Below the pieces are notes generated by a model. The model was not told where the DNA came from. It saw nothing but the letters and a program-made list of their open reading frames with translations, and did no database searches. Made by a program: the position numbers and the translations under genes. Source: Marinobacter sp. X15-166B (GTDB lineage Bacteria > Pseudomonadota > Gammaproteobacteria > Pseudomonadales > Oleiphilaceae). Taken from it: a stretch of DNA of 64,000 nucleotides. Positions 28,922-38,797 of the stretch are shown piece by piece; positions within the stretch are counted from its first letter, which is position 1, and every line of letters begins with the position of its first letter. Location of the stretch: NCBI RefSeq assembly GCF_001752365.1, contig NZ_MEIY01000001.1, positions 1,881,569-1,945,568 on the forward strand, read 5' to 3'.

Positions 28922-30349
28922 TCAGTCGTCGGCCCCCTGACGGTCGTCCAGCCCCAGCTCGCCAAGTTTGCGGGTCAGGGTATTCCGGCCCCAGCCCAGC
29001 AGCAGTGCCGCGTCTTTTTTGCGGCCGCCGGTCTGCTGCAGGGCCGCTTCCATCAGAATGCGCTCGAACTGGGGCAGTGCCGTGGTGAGCAGGTTGCTGT
29101 GGCCTCGGCTGAACTCCAGACGGGCCCAGTCCCCCAGGTATTGGTGCCAAAGCTGACCGTCGGTGGCCGGGTCCGCCGGTTGGCGCAACTCGGCCGGTAA
29201 GTCATCGATATGGACCTCACGGCCGCTGGCCATCACCGTCAGCCAGCGACAGGTGTTTTCCAGCTGGCGCACGTTGCCGGGCCAGGGCAGGGCACACAGG
29301 TAGGCCTCGGTATCCGCGCGCAGTATTTTAGGCTCGACGGACAGTTCCATGGCGGCCCGTTGCAGAAAATGCTGGATCAGCTGCGGGATGTCCTCCCGCC
29401 GCTCCGCCAGGGTGGGCAGGTGCATACGGATCACGTTCAGGCGGTGAAACAGGTCTTCACGAAACGAGCCTTGCTGTACCAGTTGCTCCAGATCCTGATG
29501 GGTCGCCGCGATGATGCGTACATCCACTTTGATCGGGGTGGTGCCGCCAACGCGGTAGAATTCGCTGTCCGCCAGCACACGCAGCAGGCGTGTCTGGGTC
29601 TCGGCCGGCATGTCGCCAATCTCATCCAGAAACAGGGTGCCGCCGCTGGCCTGTTCGAAACGGCCGTGCCGTACCCCCGTTGCCCCGGTAAACGCCCCCT
29701 TTTCATGACCGAACAGTTCCGACTCGATCAATTCCTTCGGTATGGCCGCCATGTTCAGGGCGATAAACGGCTCCCGGGCGCGGGGACTGTGGTTGTGCAG
29801 TGCCCGGGCCACCAGTTCTTTACCGGTGCCGCTCTGGCCGTTAATCAGCACCGTGATGTTGGAGTGGGACAGCCGGCCGATCGCCCGAAACACCGCCTGC
29901 ATGGCGGGTGCCGCGCCGATGATGTCCGTGGCGGGTAAGGGGGGCTCATGCTGGCTTTCCCGGTGCTTGCGTTGCTCGCGGCGGTGGGCAATTGCCCGTT
30001 TGACCAGGGCCACCGCGTCATCCACATCGAAGGGCTTGGGAAGGTAGTCGAACGCGCCGGATTGATAACTGCTGACCGCGCTTTCCAGGTCGGAGTGGGC
30101 CGTCATGATGATCACCGGCAGGTCCGGGTGGGCGGCGGCCAGCTCGGCCAGCAGGGTGATGCCGTCGATACCGGGCATGCGGATATCACTGAGGATCGCA
30201 TCCGGTTGTTGCTGCTCCAGCAGGCCAGGGATGGTGTCGCCCCGCTCAAACACGCGGCAGGCGAGACCGGCCTGGGTCAGGGCACGCTCCAGTACCCAGC
30301 GAATGCTGCGGTCATCGTCGATGACCCACACCTGTTCCGTTGCGGTCAT
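28922..30349 (-). CDS. ntrC: Nitrogen regulation response regulator NtrC
   Basis: NtrC is the sigma-54 activator of nitrogen-limitation genes. The 475-residue product has a receiver ([18 protein letters not shown]), an AAA+ domain with Walker [18 protein letters not shown], the GAFTGA loop that touches sigma-54, and a Fis-type helix-turn-helix at the end ([21 protein letters not shown]). ATG 30349 overlaps the ntrB stop by 4 bp; a longer frame would extend back into ntrB. It converges with the LOV gene, only 14 bp away. Confidence 0.97.
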   Translation of the reverse strand: MTATEQVWVIDDDRSIRWVLERALTQAGLACRVFERGDTIPGLLEQQQPDAILSDIRMPGIDGITLLAELAAAHPDLPVIIMTAHSDLESAVSSYQSGAFDYLPKPFDVDDAVALVKRAIAHRREQRKHRESQHEPPLPATDIIGAAPAMQAVFRAIGRLSHSNITVLINGQSGTGKELVARALHNHSPRAREPFIALNMAAIPKELIESELFGHEKGAFTGATGVRHGRFEQASGGTLFLDEIGDMPAETQTRLLRVLADSEFYRVGGTTPIKVDVRIIAATHQDLEQLVQQGSFREDLFHRLNVIRMHLPTLAERREDIPQLIQHFLQRAAMELSVEPKILRADTEAYLCALPWPGNVRQLENTCRWLTVMASGREVHIDDLPAELRQPADPATDGQLWHQYLGDWARLEFSRGHSNLLTTALPQFERILMEAALQQTGGRKKDAALLLGWGRNTLTRKLGELGLDDRQGADD

Positions 30350-31422
30350 GGGGTGTCCTCCAGGGGCAGGAAAATCATAAAGTCCGTCTCGCCGGGCACA
30401 CTCTCGCACTCCACCAGTCCGCGGTGCTGACCAATAATGCTCTGGGTGATGGCGAGACCCAGCCCGGTACCCTGGGCCCGACCACTGATCATGGGGTAAA
30501 AAATATTCTGCAGTAAGGCGGCGGGTATGCCCGGGCCATTGTCGATGATATCGATGCGACAGACCAGCCGGTGGGGGGTGTGGCCAATGGTGAACTGACG
30601 CAGGGCGCGAGTCCGGAAGGTGATGGTGGGGCGCGCCCCGGCGGCGGGGTGGTCGAATTCGAAGGCGGCTTCCATGGCGTTCCGGGCGATGTTGAGCACG
30701 GCCTGAATCAATTGCTCCCGGTCCCCGGGAAACTCCGGCAGGCTGGGGTCATAATCCCGCTTGAAGACAAGGCGGTCACCGGCTTCGGCTTCCAGCAATG
30801 CCCGCACCCGCTCCAGCACTTCATGAATGTTGGTCGGCGTCAGGTTGAGCGCGCGGTTGGGGCCCAGCATGCGATCCACCAGGCTGCGCAAGCGGTCCAC
30901 CTCGTCCATGATCACCTGGGTATACTCTTGCTGTGCAGGGCTGAGTTCGCGCTGCAGCAACTGGGCCGCCCCGCGAATGCCCCCCAGAGGGTTCTTGATT
31001 TCGTGGGCCATGCCCCGCACCAGAATACGGCTGGCGGCTTGCTGCGCGAGTATGTCCTCTTCGCGGATGATGCGCAGCAGCCGGTCCCGGGATTGCACCT
31101 CCATCAGCAGCAGGGGCTGGTCGGTGCCCAGGGGCATGACGGAGTAATCGACGATCATGCTGGTGCCCGTGGTGAGCAGTAACTCTGTCTCGCGCCGGGT
31201 GTAGGACTGGCCGCTGGTGGCGGCGGCGCGCAGGGTTGCGCGGGTTTCCGTGGCATCTGCCAGCAGCTCAGCCAGAGCGCAGCCGGCCGCCCGGGTCAGG
31301 CTGGTTTCGAACAGGTTTTCGGCGGCCGGGTTCAGGTATTGAATGACCAGCTGGGGGTCCAGCACCAGCACCGACGTCGTCAGATGTTCGATGAGCTGCA
31401 TGTGTTCCGCAGGCGCTGCCAT
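30346..31422 (-). CDS. ntrB: Nitrogen regulation sensor kinase NtrB
   Basis: NtrB phosphorylates or dephosphorylates NtrC under PII control. The 358-residue product has a PAS domain (about 15-120), an H-box with GMAHEIKNPLGGIRGAAQLL, an N-box and G-boxes DNGPGIP and GTGLGLAI. No membrane helix is present. AAGGAG lies 5 nt before the ATG at 31422, which is preferred to a TTG at 31446. It is coupled to ntrC by overlap and follows the DUF4124 gene. Confidence 0.96.
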   Translation of the reverse strand: MAAPAEHMQLIEHLTTSVLVLDPQLVIQYLNPAAENLFETSLTRAAGCALAELLADATETRATLRAAATSGQSYTRRETELLLTTGTSMIVDYSVMPLGTDQPLLLMEVQSRDRLLRIIREEDILAQQAASRILVRGMAHEIKNPLGGIRGAAQLLQRELSPAQQEYTQVIMDEVDRLRSLVDRMLGPNRALNLTPTNIHEVLERVRALLEAEAGDRLVFKRDYDPSLPEFPGDREQLIQAVLNIARNAMEAAFEFDHPAAGARPTITFRTRALRQFTIGHTPHRLVCRIDIIDNGPGIPAALLQNIFYPMISGRAQGTGLGLAITQSIIGQHRGLVECESVPGETDFMIFLPLEDTP

Positions 31423-31503
31423 GACGCTCCTTGCAAACGGTGTCAAAAGGACAGCATAAACCGAAACGCGTTCGAATGGTGCGTCAGTTGCCTCGAATGA
31501 GGG

Positions 31504-32028
31504 CTAATTGTTGACGGTGGGGCGGTGCACGGTGAACGAAATGCTGTCCCCTGACATCACCCGCAGGCCCTGCCGGTCAACGATGTGTACATCCGCCCGG
31601 TGGGTGCCGCGGTAGACGTTGCGCACCGTCACTGAACCGGTGGTGCTCTGGCCTACCGGCTGGCCGTCCAGCTGCACCTCATACTTGTGGCCCGGGCGCA
31701 GGGCCGGATCGCTGCTGACCACAAATTCGACGTCGCCACTGCCGCTGTGAAAGGCGTCCTGGTCGTTGGGGGCGGAAAAGCTGACGCGCTTGTAGGCGGC
31801 TGGTGCGTCGCCGCGGGGCGGCGGTGACTGCAACACTTCCGACACGGTCTCCGGTTTCGGCAAGGTGATGGTGGTGACCGGTTTGACGTTGACCACCTTG
31901 GCGTTTTTGGTCGGTTCGTCGGAGTAAGTGACGTTGCCCTGAGCGTCAACAGAACGGTATACCTCGGCGTGCACGCTCACACTCACAAGGGCCAGCAGTC
32001 CGGCTAGCAGTCCAGATCTCACGTTCAT
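31504..32028 (-). CDS. DUF4124-containing exported protein
   Basis: The 174-residue protein has a signal peptide (MNVRSGLLAGLLALVSVSVHA) followed by the DUF4124 pattern VYRSVDAQGNVTYSDEP, then a Pro-rich spacer and a beta-rich C-terminal half. Function is unknown. A protein of this type between glnA and ntrB is also known from Pseudomonas, so the position is conserved. The start at 32028 gives the signal peptide; the longer frame to 32073 is less likely. Confidence 0.8.
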   Translation of the reverse strand: MNVRSGLLAGLLALVSVSVHAEVYRSVDAQGNVTYSDEPTKNAKVVNVKPVTTITLPKPETVSEVLQSPPPRGDAPAAYKRVSFSAPNDQDAFHSGSGDVEFVVSSDPALRPGHKYEVQLDGQPVGQSTTGSVTVRNVYRGTHRADVHIVDRQGLRVMSGDSISFTVHRPTVNN

Positions 32029-32181
32029 ATCCACATGTCCACTCGTTCTTATTCCCTTGATTATCGGTAGCACCGATCAACTATGCAACGCCGGGAAAAC
32101 CGTTGTCCGTTACCAAGTGTTAAGAAATGCCAGAGTGAGACCTGGGTCTCTCTGTCTCCCGCCGAGGCAGTCGAAGAGCCA

Positions 32182-32208
32182 TAAAAAACCCCGCGCAGGG
32201 CGGGGTTT
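32182..32208 (-). terminator. Terminator of glnA
   Basis: Read on the minus strand, AAACCCCGC and GCGGGGTTT form a 9-bp stem with a 5-nt loop, followed by a run of T. It lies just after the glnA stop. It separates glnA from the downstream DUF4124-ntrBC transcription unit, although some read-through to ntrBC is usual in this arrangement. Confidence 0.9.
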
Positions 32209-32234
32209 CCGGGGGTTGGGCGGACGCCGGCCAA

Positions 32235-33638
32235 TCAGCAGGAGTAGTACAGCTCAAACTCGACGGGGTGAGTGCTCATGTTAAGGCGCTCAACTTCACC
32301 GCGCTTCAGGTCAATGTAACCGCTGAGCATATCTTCGGTGAACACCCCGCCCCGGGTCAGGAACTCGAAATCCGCTTCGAGGCAATCGAGGGCCTCGTGC
32401 AGGGTGCCCGCCACCGTGGGAATGTTCTGGGCCTCTTCTTTGGGCAGGTCGTACAGATCCTTGTCCATGGCATCGCCCGGGTGAATCTTGTTCTGGATGC
32501 CGTCAAGTCCCGCCATCATCAGCGCGGCAAACGCCAGATACGGGTTCGAGGCCGCGTCCGGGAAACGTACTTCAACCCGCCGCGCTTTCGGCGAGTTAAC
32601 GTAGGGGATGCGGATGGAGGCGGAGCGGTTGCGGGCTGAATAGGCCAGCATAACCGGGGCTTCAAAGCCGGGTACCAGGCGCTTGTAACTGTTGGTGGAG
32701 GCGTTGGTGAACGCGTTGATCGCTTTCGAATGGCGGATAATGCCGCCAATGTAGTAGAGCGCGGTTTCGCTCAGGCCGGCGTAGCCGTCACCGGCGAAAA
32801 TATTCTTGCCGTCCTTGTTCAGGGACATGTGTACGTGCATGCCGGAGCCGTTGTCACCGACCAGCGGTTTGGGCATAAAGGTGGCGGTTTTGCCGTAGGC
32901 GTGGGCCACGTTATGGACGCAGTACTTCAGAATCTGCACTTCGTCGGCTTTTTTGACCAGGGTGTTGGGGCCGACGCCGATTTCGCACTGGCCCGCCGTA
33001 CCCACCTCGTGGTGGTGCACTTCAATGTCCAGTCCCATGGATTCCATGGCCGCACACATGGCGCCGCGCAGGTCGTGCAGGCTGTCAACCGGTGGCACCG
33101 GGAAGTATCCACCCTTGACCGCCGGGCGGTGGCCAATGTTGTTGCGCTCGAAATCATCCCCCGACACCCAGGCGGCTTCTTCCGAGTGGATGGCGTACAT
33201 GGAGCCGCTGATATCGGTGTTCCACTTGACGGAATCGAACACGAAAAACTCCGGCTCCGGGCCGAACAGGGCGCTGTCGGCGATACCGGTGGACTTCAGG
33301 TACTCTTCCGCCCGGCGGGCCACCGAGCGCGGATCACGCTCGTAGCCCTGCATGGTGGTGGGCTCGACGATGTCGCAGGTGATGTTGACGGTGGCCTCTT
33401 CGGTGAACGGGTCCAGCACCGAGCTGCTGTCGTCGGGCATCAGGATCATGTCGGATTCGTTGATGCCCTTCCAGCCGGCAATGGAGGAACCGTCGAACAT
33501 TTTGCCGTCAGCGAAAAAATCCTCACTTACTTCGGAAGCGGGCATGGTGACGTGTTGCTCTTTGCCGCGGCTGTCAGTGAATCGCAGGTCGATCCATTTG
33601 ACTTGGTGTTCGTTGATCAGATCAAGGGTTCTGGACAT
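32235..33638 (-). CDS. glnA: Glutamine synthetase, type I
   Basis: This enzyme makes glutamine from glutamate, ammonia and ATP as a dodecamer. The 467-residue product has [11 protein letters not shown], the metal/glutamate-binding region and NxxxRxP-type active-site segments. The [11 protein letters not shown] stretch holds the tyrosine adenylylated by GlnE, whose gene is in the same window. A sigma-54 promoter and two NtrC boxes lie upstream, so induction under nitrogen limitation is expected. Confidence 0.98.
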   Translation of the reverse strand: MSRTLDLINEHQVKWIDLRFTDSRGKEQHVTMPASEVSEDFFADGKMFDGSSIAGWKGINESDMILMPDDSSSVLDPFTEEATVNITCDIVEPTTMQGYERDPRSVARRAEEYLKSTGIADSALFGPEPEFFVFDSVKWNTDISGSMYAIHSEEAAWVSGDDFERNNIGHRPAVKGGYFPVPPVDSLHDLRGAMCAAMESMGLDIEVHHHEVGTAGQCEIGVGPNTLVKKADEVQILKYCVHNVAHAYGKTATFMPKPLVGDNGSGMHVHMSLNKDGKNIFAGDGYAGLSETALYYIGGIIRHSKAINAFTNASTNSYKRLVPGFEAPVMLAYSARNRSASIRIPYVNSPKARRVEVRFPDAASNPYLAFAALMMAGLDGIQNKIHPGDAMDKDLYDLPKEEAQNIPTVAGTLHEALDCLEADFEFLTRGGVFTEDMLSGYIDLKRGEVERLNMSTHPVEFELYYSC

Positions 33639-33762
33639 TGCGCAAGCTCCGTAAGGGTGCCCTGGCAGCGGGCGGTATCAATTATGTGGTGCCGAAATGG
33701 TCGATCAGCGCAGCTTAACAAAAGCCGGGTGTTGTTGCCTCCACATTTGGCAACAGAAACTG

Positions 33763-33778
33763 AGCAAATAGCTTGCCA
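33763..33778 (-). promoter_or_regulatory. Sigma-54 promoter of glnA
   Basis: The minus strand reads TGGCAAGCTATTTGCT, with the -24 GG and -12 GC exactly 10 nt apart and the TTTGC element intact. Transcription would start near 33752, giving a leader of about 115 nt. This is the form expected for an NtrC-dependent promoter. Confidence 0.9.
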
Positions 33779-33845
33779 GAATTTGCAAATCCTCCGCAGG
33801 TGCGGGTGTCAGGTCGGGACCGGGCCGACCAGGCGGGCGGTGACC

Positions 33846-33860
33846 GCACCGCCGCGGTGC
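33846..33860. promoter_or_regulatory. NtrC-binding site 1 (proximal)
   Basis: GCACCGCCGCGGTGC is a perfect palindrome matching GCAC-N7-GTGC. Its centre is about 101 bp upstream of the predicted glnA start, similar to the enhancer distance in E. coli. Confidence 0.88.
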
Positions 33861-33875
33861 AGGTGCGAACGATGC

Positions 33876-33890
33876 GCACCAAAAGGGTGC
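33876..33890. promoter_or_regulatory. NtrC-binding site 2 (distal)
   Basis: GCACCAAAAGGGTGC is a second perfect GCAC-N7-GTGC site, with arms extended to 7 bp (GCGCACC/GGTGCGC). Its centre lies 30 bp from site 1, close to three helical turns, which allows cooperative binding on one face. It is also close to the divergent typA promoter. Confidence 0.88.
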
Positions 33891-33946
33891 GCTGCGGAAT
33901 TGTTCGATTTCTATACGATCAGTGCGTATAATACCCGCCCGGATTT

Positions 33947-34080
33947 TGCTATAGTATCCGCCGCTTCAAATTGACCTGCCTCAGGCAGGAGGGCCGGCCA
34001 CTCTGGAAGGTCCGGTCCACTTTCACGGATTTGAGAGGCCATGCGGCAGGCTGCCCCGTCACCTTCCGATGCCCCTCTCA
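33947..34080 (+). promoter_or_regulatory. typA promoter and structured leader
   Basis: An extended -10 (TGCTATAGT, 33947-33955) and an upstream TATAAT (33927-33932) are both candidate typA promoters. The leader then holds CCTGCC-TCA-GGCAGG (33975-33989) and a longer-range pair TGAGAGG (34032-34038) with CCTCTCA (34074-34080). These could fold the mRNA shortly before the start. No known riboswitch class is recognised. Confidence 0.5.
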
Positions 34081-34110
34081 GGCCATTATGCATGCCTCAG
34101 GATACTGTTT

Positions 34111-35922
34111 GTGATAGAAAAACTTCGTAATATCGCGATCATCGCCCACGTCGACCATGGTAAAACCACGCTCGTAGACAAACTGCTGCGTCTCTCGGGC
34201 ACGCTGGATCGGAAAGAACTCGAAAATGAACGGGTCATGGACTCCGACGATCAGGAAAAAGAACGTGGCATCACCATTCTGGCCAAGAACACCGCGCTCA
34301 AGTGGAACGGTTACGACATCAACATAGTGGACACCCCGGGCCACGCCGACTTCGGTGGCGAGGTCGAGCGGGTGATGAGCATGGTGGATTGTGTGCTGCT
34401 GGTGGTCGATTCCATCGACGGTCCCATGCCACAAACCCGCTTTGTTACCCAGAAGGCCTTTGCGGCCGGGCTGCGGCCGATAGTCATTGTCAACAAGATC
34501 GATCGTCCCGGCGCCCGTCCGGACTGGGTGGTGGATCAGGTGTTTGACCTGTTCGACAGCCTCGGGGCCAGCGATGACCAGCTGGACTTCCCCATTGTCT
34601 ATGCCAGTGCCCTGAACGGCATTGCCGGGCTCGATCACGAGCAACTGGAAGACAACATGGACGCGGTGTTCCAGGCCATTGTGGATCACGTCCCCGCACC
34701 CGCCGTGGATCTGGACGGTCCGTTCCAGATGCAGATTTCCCAGCTCGACTACAACAGCTTTCTGGGGGTGATCGGTATCGGTCGCATCATGCGCGGCAAG
34801 GTCACCACCAACACGCCGGTGGTGGCGGTTGGTGCTGACGGTAAAAAGCGCCAGGGCCGGATCCTCAAGATCATGGGGCACTCCGGACTGCAACGGGTTG
34901 AGGTTGACGAAGCGCAAGCGGGCGACATCATCTGCGTGAGCGGTCTGGACGAACTGTACATTTCCGACACCCTGTGCGACATGAACCACGTGGAGGCCCT
35001 GCCCCCGTTGACGGTGGACGAGCCCACCGTGTCCATGACCTTCCAGGTGAACGACTCGCCCTTCTGTGGCAAGGAAGGCAAGTTCGTTACCAGCCGTAAC
35101 ATCAAAGAACGTCTGGAAAAAGAGCTGCTGCACAACGTCGCCCTGCGGGTTGAGGAAGGCGATTCGGCCGACAAATTCAAGGTGTCAGGCCGGGGTGAAC
35201 TGCACCTGTCGGTGTTGATCGAGAACATGCGCCGTGAAAACTTCGAGCTGGCGGTGGGTCGTCCGGAAGTGGTGATCCGCGAAGTGGACGGCGAGCAGCA
35301 GGAGCCCTACGAGAACGTCATTATCGACATTGAAGAGCAGCACCAGGGTTCCCTGATGGAGCAGATGGGGTTGCGTAAAGGCGAGTTGACCAACATGGTG
35401 CCCGACGGCAAGGGACGCATGCGGCTGGAGTACACCATCCCGGCGCGCGGCCTGATCGGTTTCCGTAACAGCTTCCTGACCATGACCTCCGGGACCGGTA
35501 TCCTGACCTCCACCTTCAGTCATTACGGCCCCATCAAGAGTGGTGAGGTGGCCAGTCGTCAGAACGGCGTGCTGGTGTCCATGGCCACCGGGACCGCGTT
35601 GACCTATTCTCTGGAAACACTGCAGAGCCGCGGCAAGCTGTTCCTGGATCCCGGGCAGGAAATCTATGAAGGCCAGTTGTGCGGTATCCACAGCCGGGAT
35701 ACCGATCTGGTGATCAACCCGACCAAGGGCAAGAAGCTCGATAACATGCGCGCGTCCGGCAAGGACGAGGTCATCGGCCTGGTGCCGCCGATCAAATTCA
35801 CGCTGGAGCAGGCGCTGGAGTTCATCGAAGACGACGAGCTGGTAGAAGTAACGCCCAGCTCGATCCGGCTGCGCAAAAAGCTGCTGACCGAGAACGAGCG
35901 CAAGCGGGCAAGCAGAAAATAG
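34111..35922 (+). CDS. typA: Ribosome-associated GTPase TypA/BipA
   Basis: TypA is a translational GTPase related to EF-G, used in ribosome assembly and stress or cold adaptation. The 603-residue product begins with [19 protein letters not shown] after the initiator, then [12 protein letters not shown] and NKID motifs, domain II, EF-G-like domains and the C-terminal BipA domain ([15 protein letters not shown]). The start is GTG 34111; an in-frame ATG at 34069 adds 14 residues not seen in the family. A CAGGA precedes GTG. Confidence 0.96.
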   Translation: MIEKLRNIAIIAHVDHGKTTLVDKLLRLSGTLDRKELENERVMDSDDQEKERGITILAKNTALKWNGYDINIVDTPGHADFGGEVERVMSMVDCVLLVVDSIDGPMPQTRFVTQKAFAAGLRPIVIVNKIDRPGARPDWVVDQVFDLFDSLGASDDQLDFPIVYASALNGIAGLDHEQLEDNMDAVFQAIVDHVPAPAVDLDGPFQMQISQLDYNSFLGVIGIGRIMRGKVTTNTPVVAVGADGKKRQGRILKIMGHSGLQRVEVDEAQAGDIICVSGLDELYISDTLCDMNHVEALPPLTVDEPTVSMTFQVNDSPFCGKEGKFVTSRNIKERLEKELLHNVALRVEEGDSADKFKVSGRGELHLSVLIENMRRENFELAVGRPEVVIREVDGEQQEPYENVIIDIEEQHQGSLMEQMGLRKGELTNMVPDGKGRMRLEYTIPARGLIGFRNSFLTMTSGTGILTSTFSHYGPIKSGEVASRQNGVLVSMATGTALTYSLETLQSRGKLFLDPGQEIYEGQLCGIHSRDTDLVINPTKGKKLDNMRASGKDEVIGLVPPIKFTLEQALEFIEDDELVEVTPSSIRLRKKLLTENERKRASRK

Positions 35923-35957
35923 ACCAGCCACCGTGTGTCGAGCACGGCGCTGAATCA

Positions 35958-35987
35958 AGAGGGGGTGCTGCGGCACCCCTTTTTTTG
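35958..35987 (+). terminator. Terminator of typA
   Basis: GGGGTGC pairs with GCACCCC around a TGCG loop and is followed by seven or more T. It is a typical strong intrinsic terminator after typA, which converges with the DUF3581 gene. Confidence 0.92.
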
Positions 35988-36027
35988 TGGTCAACGACCG
36001 AGGAGTCAGGGCATTAGCGCAAGGGGA

Positions 36028-36759
36028 TCAGGAACCCGTAGTTTCAATTCCGTACCGGGGGCCACGGGCCTTGAGGCGATAGAACTCGTCCACAATGCCG
36101 CTCATGGCCTCCGCGCAATAAGGTCTGAGCCCGCCCAGCACCAGTTGTTTGTCCACTTCACCCACCACCGCGCCGTCAGCGATCAGGCGGTATGCAAGGG
36201 ACACATCGCCGCGCTTACCGTTGGCCGCCAGATCGGTATGGTGCAGTTCCAGATTCGCCGAGGCGGCGTCCGTGCTGTTAAGGGTAAGACTCATGCTCGC
36301 GTACATCACCATGGGGCGATCCGGGTTGAACATTACGCCGTTGGATTCCAGCAATGGCTGCAGGGTGTGCGGAAAGTTCTTGCCCGAGGCGGCCACGTAA
36401 TTGCGGATGAACTGTTCGATGATCTGTTCATCCCGGGTCACCTCGCCCTGCCGTGTGACCTCCAGATAAATCTTGCCGCTGTCATCGCACAACTCGATGA
36501 TGTCGTCGCCGCTTTCCCGGAACACCAGAGGTACGCCGTCACCCAGCAGGGCGCGGAACTGAAACTTCATGTGCCGGGACAGCCCGAAGCGTGAAACCAC
36601 CACCGCAAACAGCAGGTCACCAGGCACACAGAAGCGCCGCGCGTCCGGATCGTGAATGGGGTTGAAGTCTCCGGCCACTTCCTTGGCAAACAGGCTGGCC
36701 TGGGGGGCGGAAATATGTAGGCGTCCGTCCTGGACGGAATAAAAACTGTCTAGAAACAT
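36028..36759 (-). CDS. DUF3581 family protein
   Basis: The 243-residue cytosolic protein matches my recollection of DUF3581: it starts MFLDSFYS and has QQASxFAKxVAGDFNPIHDPDARRFCVPGDLLFA-type sequence (here GDFNPIHDPDARRFCVPGD). The FNPIH stretch resembles the hot-dog dehydratase (MaoC-like) active-site region, so binding of an acyl-CoA or acyl-ACP is possible, but no enzyme function is shown. AGGA precedes ATG 36759; the longer frame to 36795 is less likely. Confidence 0.75.
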   Translation of the reverse strand: MFLDSFYSVQDGRLHISAPQASLFAKEVAGDFNPIHDPDARRFCVPGDLLFAVVVSRFGLSRHMKFQFRALLGDGVPLVFRESGDDIIELCDDSGKIYLEVTRQGEVTRDEQIIEQFIRNYVAASGKNFPHTLQPLLESNGVMFNPDRPMVMYASMSLTLNSTDAASANLELHHTDLAANGKRGDVSLAYRLIADGAVVGEVDKQLVLGGLRPYCAEAMSGIVDEFYRLKARGPRYGIETTGS

Positions 36760-36954
36760 TTGCTGCTTTCCTGGTTGCAAAGGGGAAGGTGCCACGACCC
36801 GCCTATAGTACTGGGGTTGGGCGGTTAAGGATATGCGCTATTTGTCCATGAACGCCGGCACGGGTTCAATACGGGTGGCCCGCACCGCGGTTGCGCAGTG
36901 GCCCGGCGATAGTCGGCTACAATTTAAGGACACCCCCGACATGGATGAACCGCC

Positions 36955-37908
36955 GTGCTGAACCTCTACCCGGATATCAAACCCAACGCCGTGTATCGAC
37001 TGGCGGTGGCGTCGCCCCACGAACTCTATATAGAGGAGAGCGGCAACCCCGAGGGCATCCCGATTCTGGTGGTGCACGGAGGTCCGGGGGGCGGCTGCAG
37101 CGACAATCACCGGCGGTTTTTTGATGCGGAGCGATTCCGCATCATTCTGTTCGATCAGCGCGGGGCGGGGCGCTCACGACCCTTGGCGGAGCTGGCCGGC
37201 AACACCACCGCCGATCTGGTCGCCGATATGGAAACCATCCGCCAGTTTCTGGGGGTGGAGCGCTGGATGCTGTTTGGCGGCAGTTGGGGCTCCACCCTGA
37301 GTCTGGTGTACGCCGAGGCGTATCCCGAGCGGGTGCTCGGGCTGGTGCTGCGCGGTATATTTTTGTGCCGTGATCAGGACATCCACTGGTTTTACCAGCA
37401 AGGGGCCAGCCGCGTTTACCCGGATTACTGGCAGGCGTTTCTTGAGCCTATACCTGTCGCCGAGCGAGGCGACCTGGTGGCGGCTTATTACCGCCGCCTG
37501 ACCAGTACCGACGAACTGGAGCAGATCCGCGCCGCCAAAGCCTGGTCGGTGTGGGAGGGGCGCTGCGCCACCTTGCTGCCGAACCCGGGGGTGGTTGCGC
37601 ACTTCGAGCATCCGCATTTTGCCATTGCCCTGGCACGCATCGAGTGTCATTACTTCATCAACGGGGCGTTTCTGGAAGCGGACCAGATTACCCGTAACGC
37701 CGCCGCGCTGGCGGGCATTCCCGGGATCATCGTGCACGGTCGCTACGACATGGTGTGCCCGCTGGATAATGCGCTGGCGCTCAGTGCGGCCTGGCCGGGT
37801 GCGGAGCTGAGAATCATCCGCGAAGCGGGTCATTCGGCGACCGAACCGGCCATAATTGATGCACTGGTTCACGCTGTGGAAGAAATTGCCCAGCGGGTGG
37901 CTGGTTAA
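36955..37908 (+). CDS. pip: Prolyl aminopeptidase
   Basis: This alpha/beta hydrolase removes N-terminal proline from peptides. The 317-residue product has the oxyanion motif HGGPGGGC, DQRGAGRS, the nucleophile elbow GGSWGS, and later HGRYDMVCP (acid) and EAGHSATEP (base), so the catalytic triad is complete. The start codon is GTG. A TACAAT at 36918-36923 could be a -10 element but lacks a matching -35. It is divergent from the DUF3581 gene. Confidence 0.94.
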   Translation: MLNLYPDIKPNAVYRLAVASPHELYIEESGNPEGIPILVVHGGPGGGCSDNHRRFFDAERFRIILFDQRGAGRSRPLAELAGNTTADLVADMETIRQFLGVERWMLFGGSWGSTLSLVYAEAYPERVLGLVLRGIFLCRDQDIHWFYQQGASRVYPDYWQAFLEPIPVAERGDLVAAYYRRLTSTDELEQIRAAKAWSVWEGRCATLLPNPGVVAHFEHPHFAIALARIECHYFINGAFLEADQITRNAAALAGIPGIIVHGRYDMVCPLDNALALSAAWPGAELRIIREAGHSATEPAIIDALVHAVEEIAQRVAG

Positions 37909-37994
37909 GCCGCAGACAGCCTTGCGCTCTCGTTTTAGGCTGGTTAGACTCCATCCCGTTCTAAAAATTACAACCGCCTCATGTTCGGGATGGT

Positions 37995-38459
37995 ATGAAG
38001 GGACTGATTCAGCGAGTTACCCAGGCACAAGTCGTTGTTGATGGAAAGCTCATAGCCGCTATCCCCGCAGGCCTGCTGCTGTTTCTGGGCGTCGAGCGCA
38101 CCGACAGTGCCGGGCAGGTTAAGGAACTTTGCCAGAAAATACTGAGTTATCGGGTCTTCCCCGATGACGCCGGCCGCATGAACCTTTCCCTTAAAGATAC
38201 CTCAGGCTCACTGCTCGTGGTGCCCCAGTTTACCCTGGCGGCCGATACCCGTTCAGGTACCCGACCCGGATTTTCTTTGGCCGCCGCCCCCGAACTTGCT
38301 GACCAGCTGTTTCAGCAGTTTGTGGTGCAGGCGAAGTTGGGGCTGGGTGAAGCGCAGGTTCAGGCCGGCCGCTTCGGGGCGGATATGCAGGTGGCGCTGA
38401 CCAATGACGGCCCGGTCACCTTTATGCTGACGACCCGGGGCGCCGATATCGCAGCCTAA
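37995..38459 (+). CDS. dtd: D-aminoacyl-tRNA deacylase
   Basis: DTD hydrolyses D-aminoacyl-tRNAs and glycyl-tRNAAla mischarges. The 154-residue product begins MKGLIQRVTQAQVVVDG and has PQFTLAADTRSGTRPGF and the C-terminal LTNDGPVTF (the cross-subunit Gly-cisPro region). It is a little longer than the 145 residues of E. coli. It follows pip by 86 nt and no terminator is evident after it. Confidence 0.95.
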   Translation: MKGLIQRVTQAQVVVDGKLIAAIPAGLLLFLGVERTDSAGQVKELCQKILSYRVFPDDAGRMNLSLKDTSGSLLVVPQFTLAADTRSGTRPGFSLAAAPELADQLFQQFVVQAKLGLGEAQVQAGRFGADMQVALTNDGPVTFMLTTRGADIAA

Positions 38460-38797
38460 CTGTATGATATTTAATGTGTATATTGCGTGTGAACGATTGT
38501 TTTGGCCGGCAAATGGACGCTATATCGTTGAATTATCAATTGAAATGAAAGGCGGTTAATAAAAGTTACATAAAGGCGTGTTAAAAGTTTGCAAAACACT
38601 TTGGGTTGTATTAAAAATGGCTCATCATGCAGTGCCTTAAAAATGCGCTGTAAACAATTGAGTGTTATAGAGGTCATGGAAGCCGGGATTTCACTTGATT
38701 CACCATGAGTCCTGCCCGGTGTCAGGTGTTTTTACGACAGAAGAACGGGGCCAACCCGTCGCAAAACTTGAGTTAACTTAATAAGGAAGACGCAAAA
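38460..38797 (+). other. A/T-rich intergenic region before the porin gene
   Basis: This 338-bp stretch between dtd and the porin gene is clearly richer in A/T than its surroundings. It holds no ORF, no clear terminator for dtd and no sigma-70 promoter I can defend. AAGGAAG just before 38798 is the porin ribosome binding site. Long A/T-rich upstream regions are common for regulated porin genes. Confidence 0.6.

Noticed and set aside
28907-28922. Terminator between the LOV gene and ntrC
   Set aside because: Only 14 bp separate the convergent stops and no stem with T-run is visible.
32730-33974. A 414-codon plus-strand frame opposite glnA
   Set aside because: Composition follows the complement of glnA and it runs through the sigma-54 promoter and NtrC boxes; no family features.
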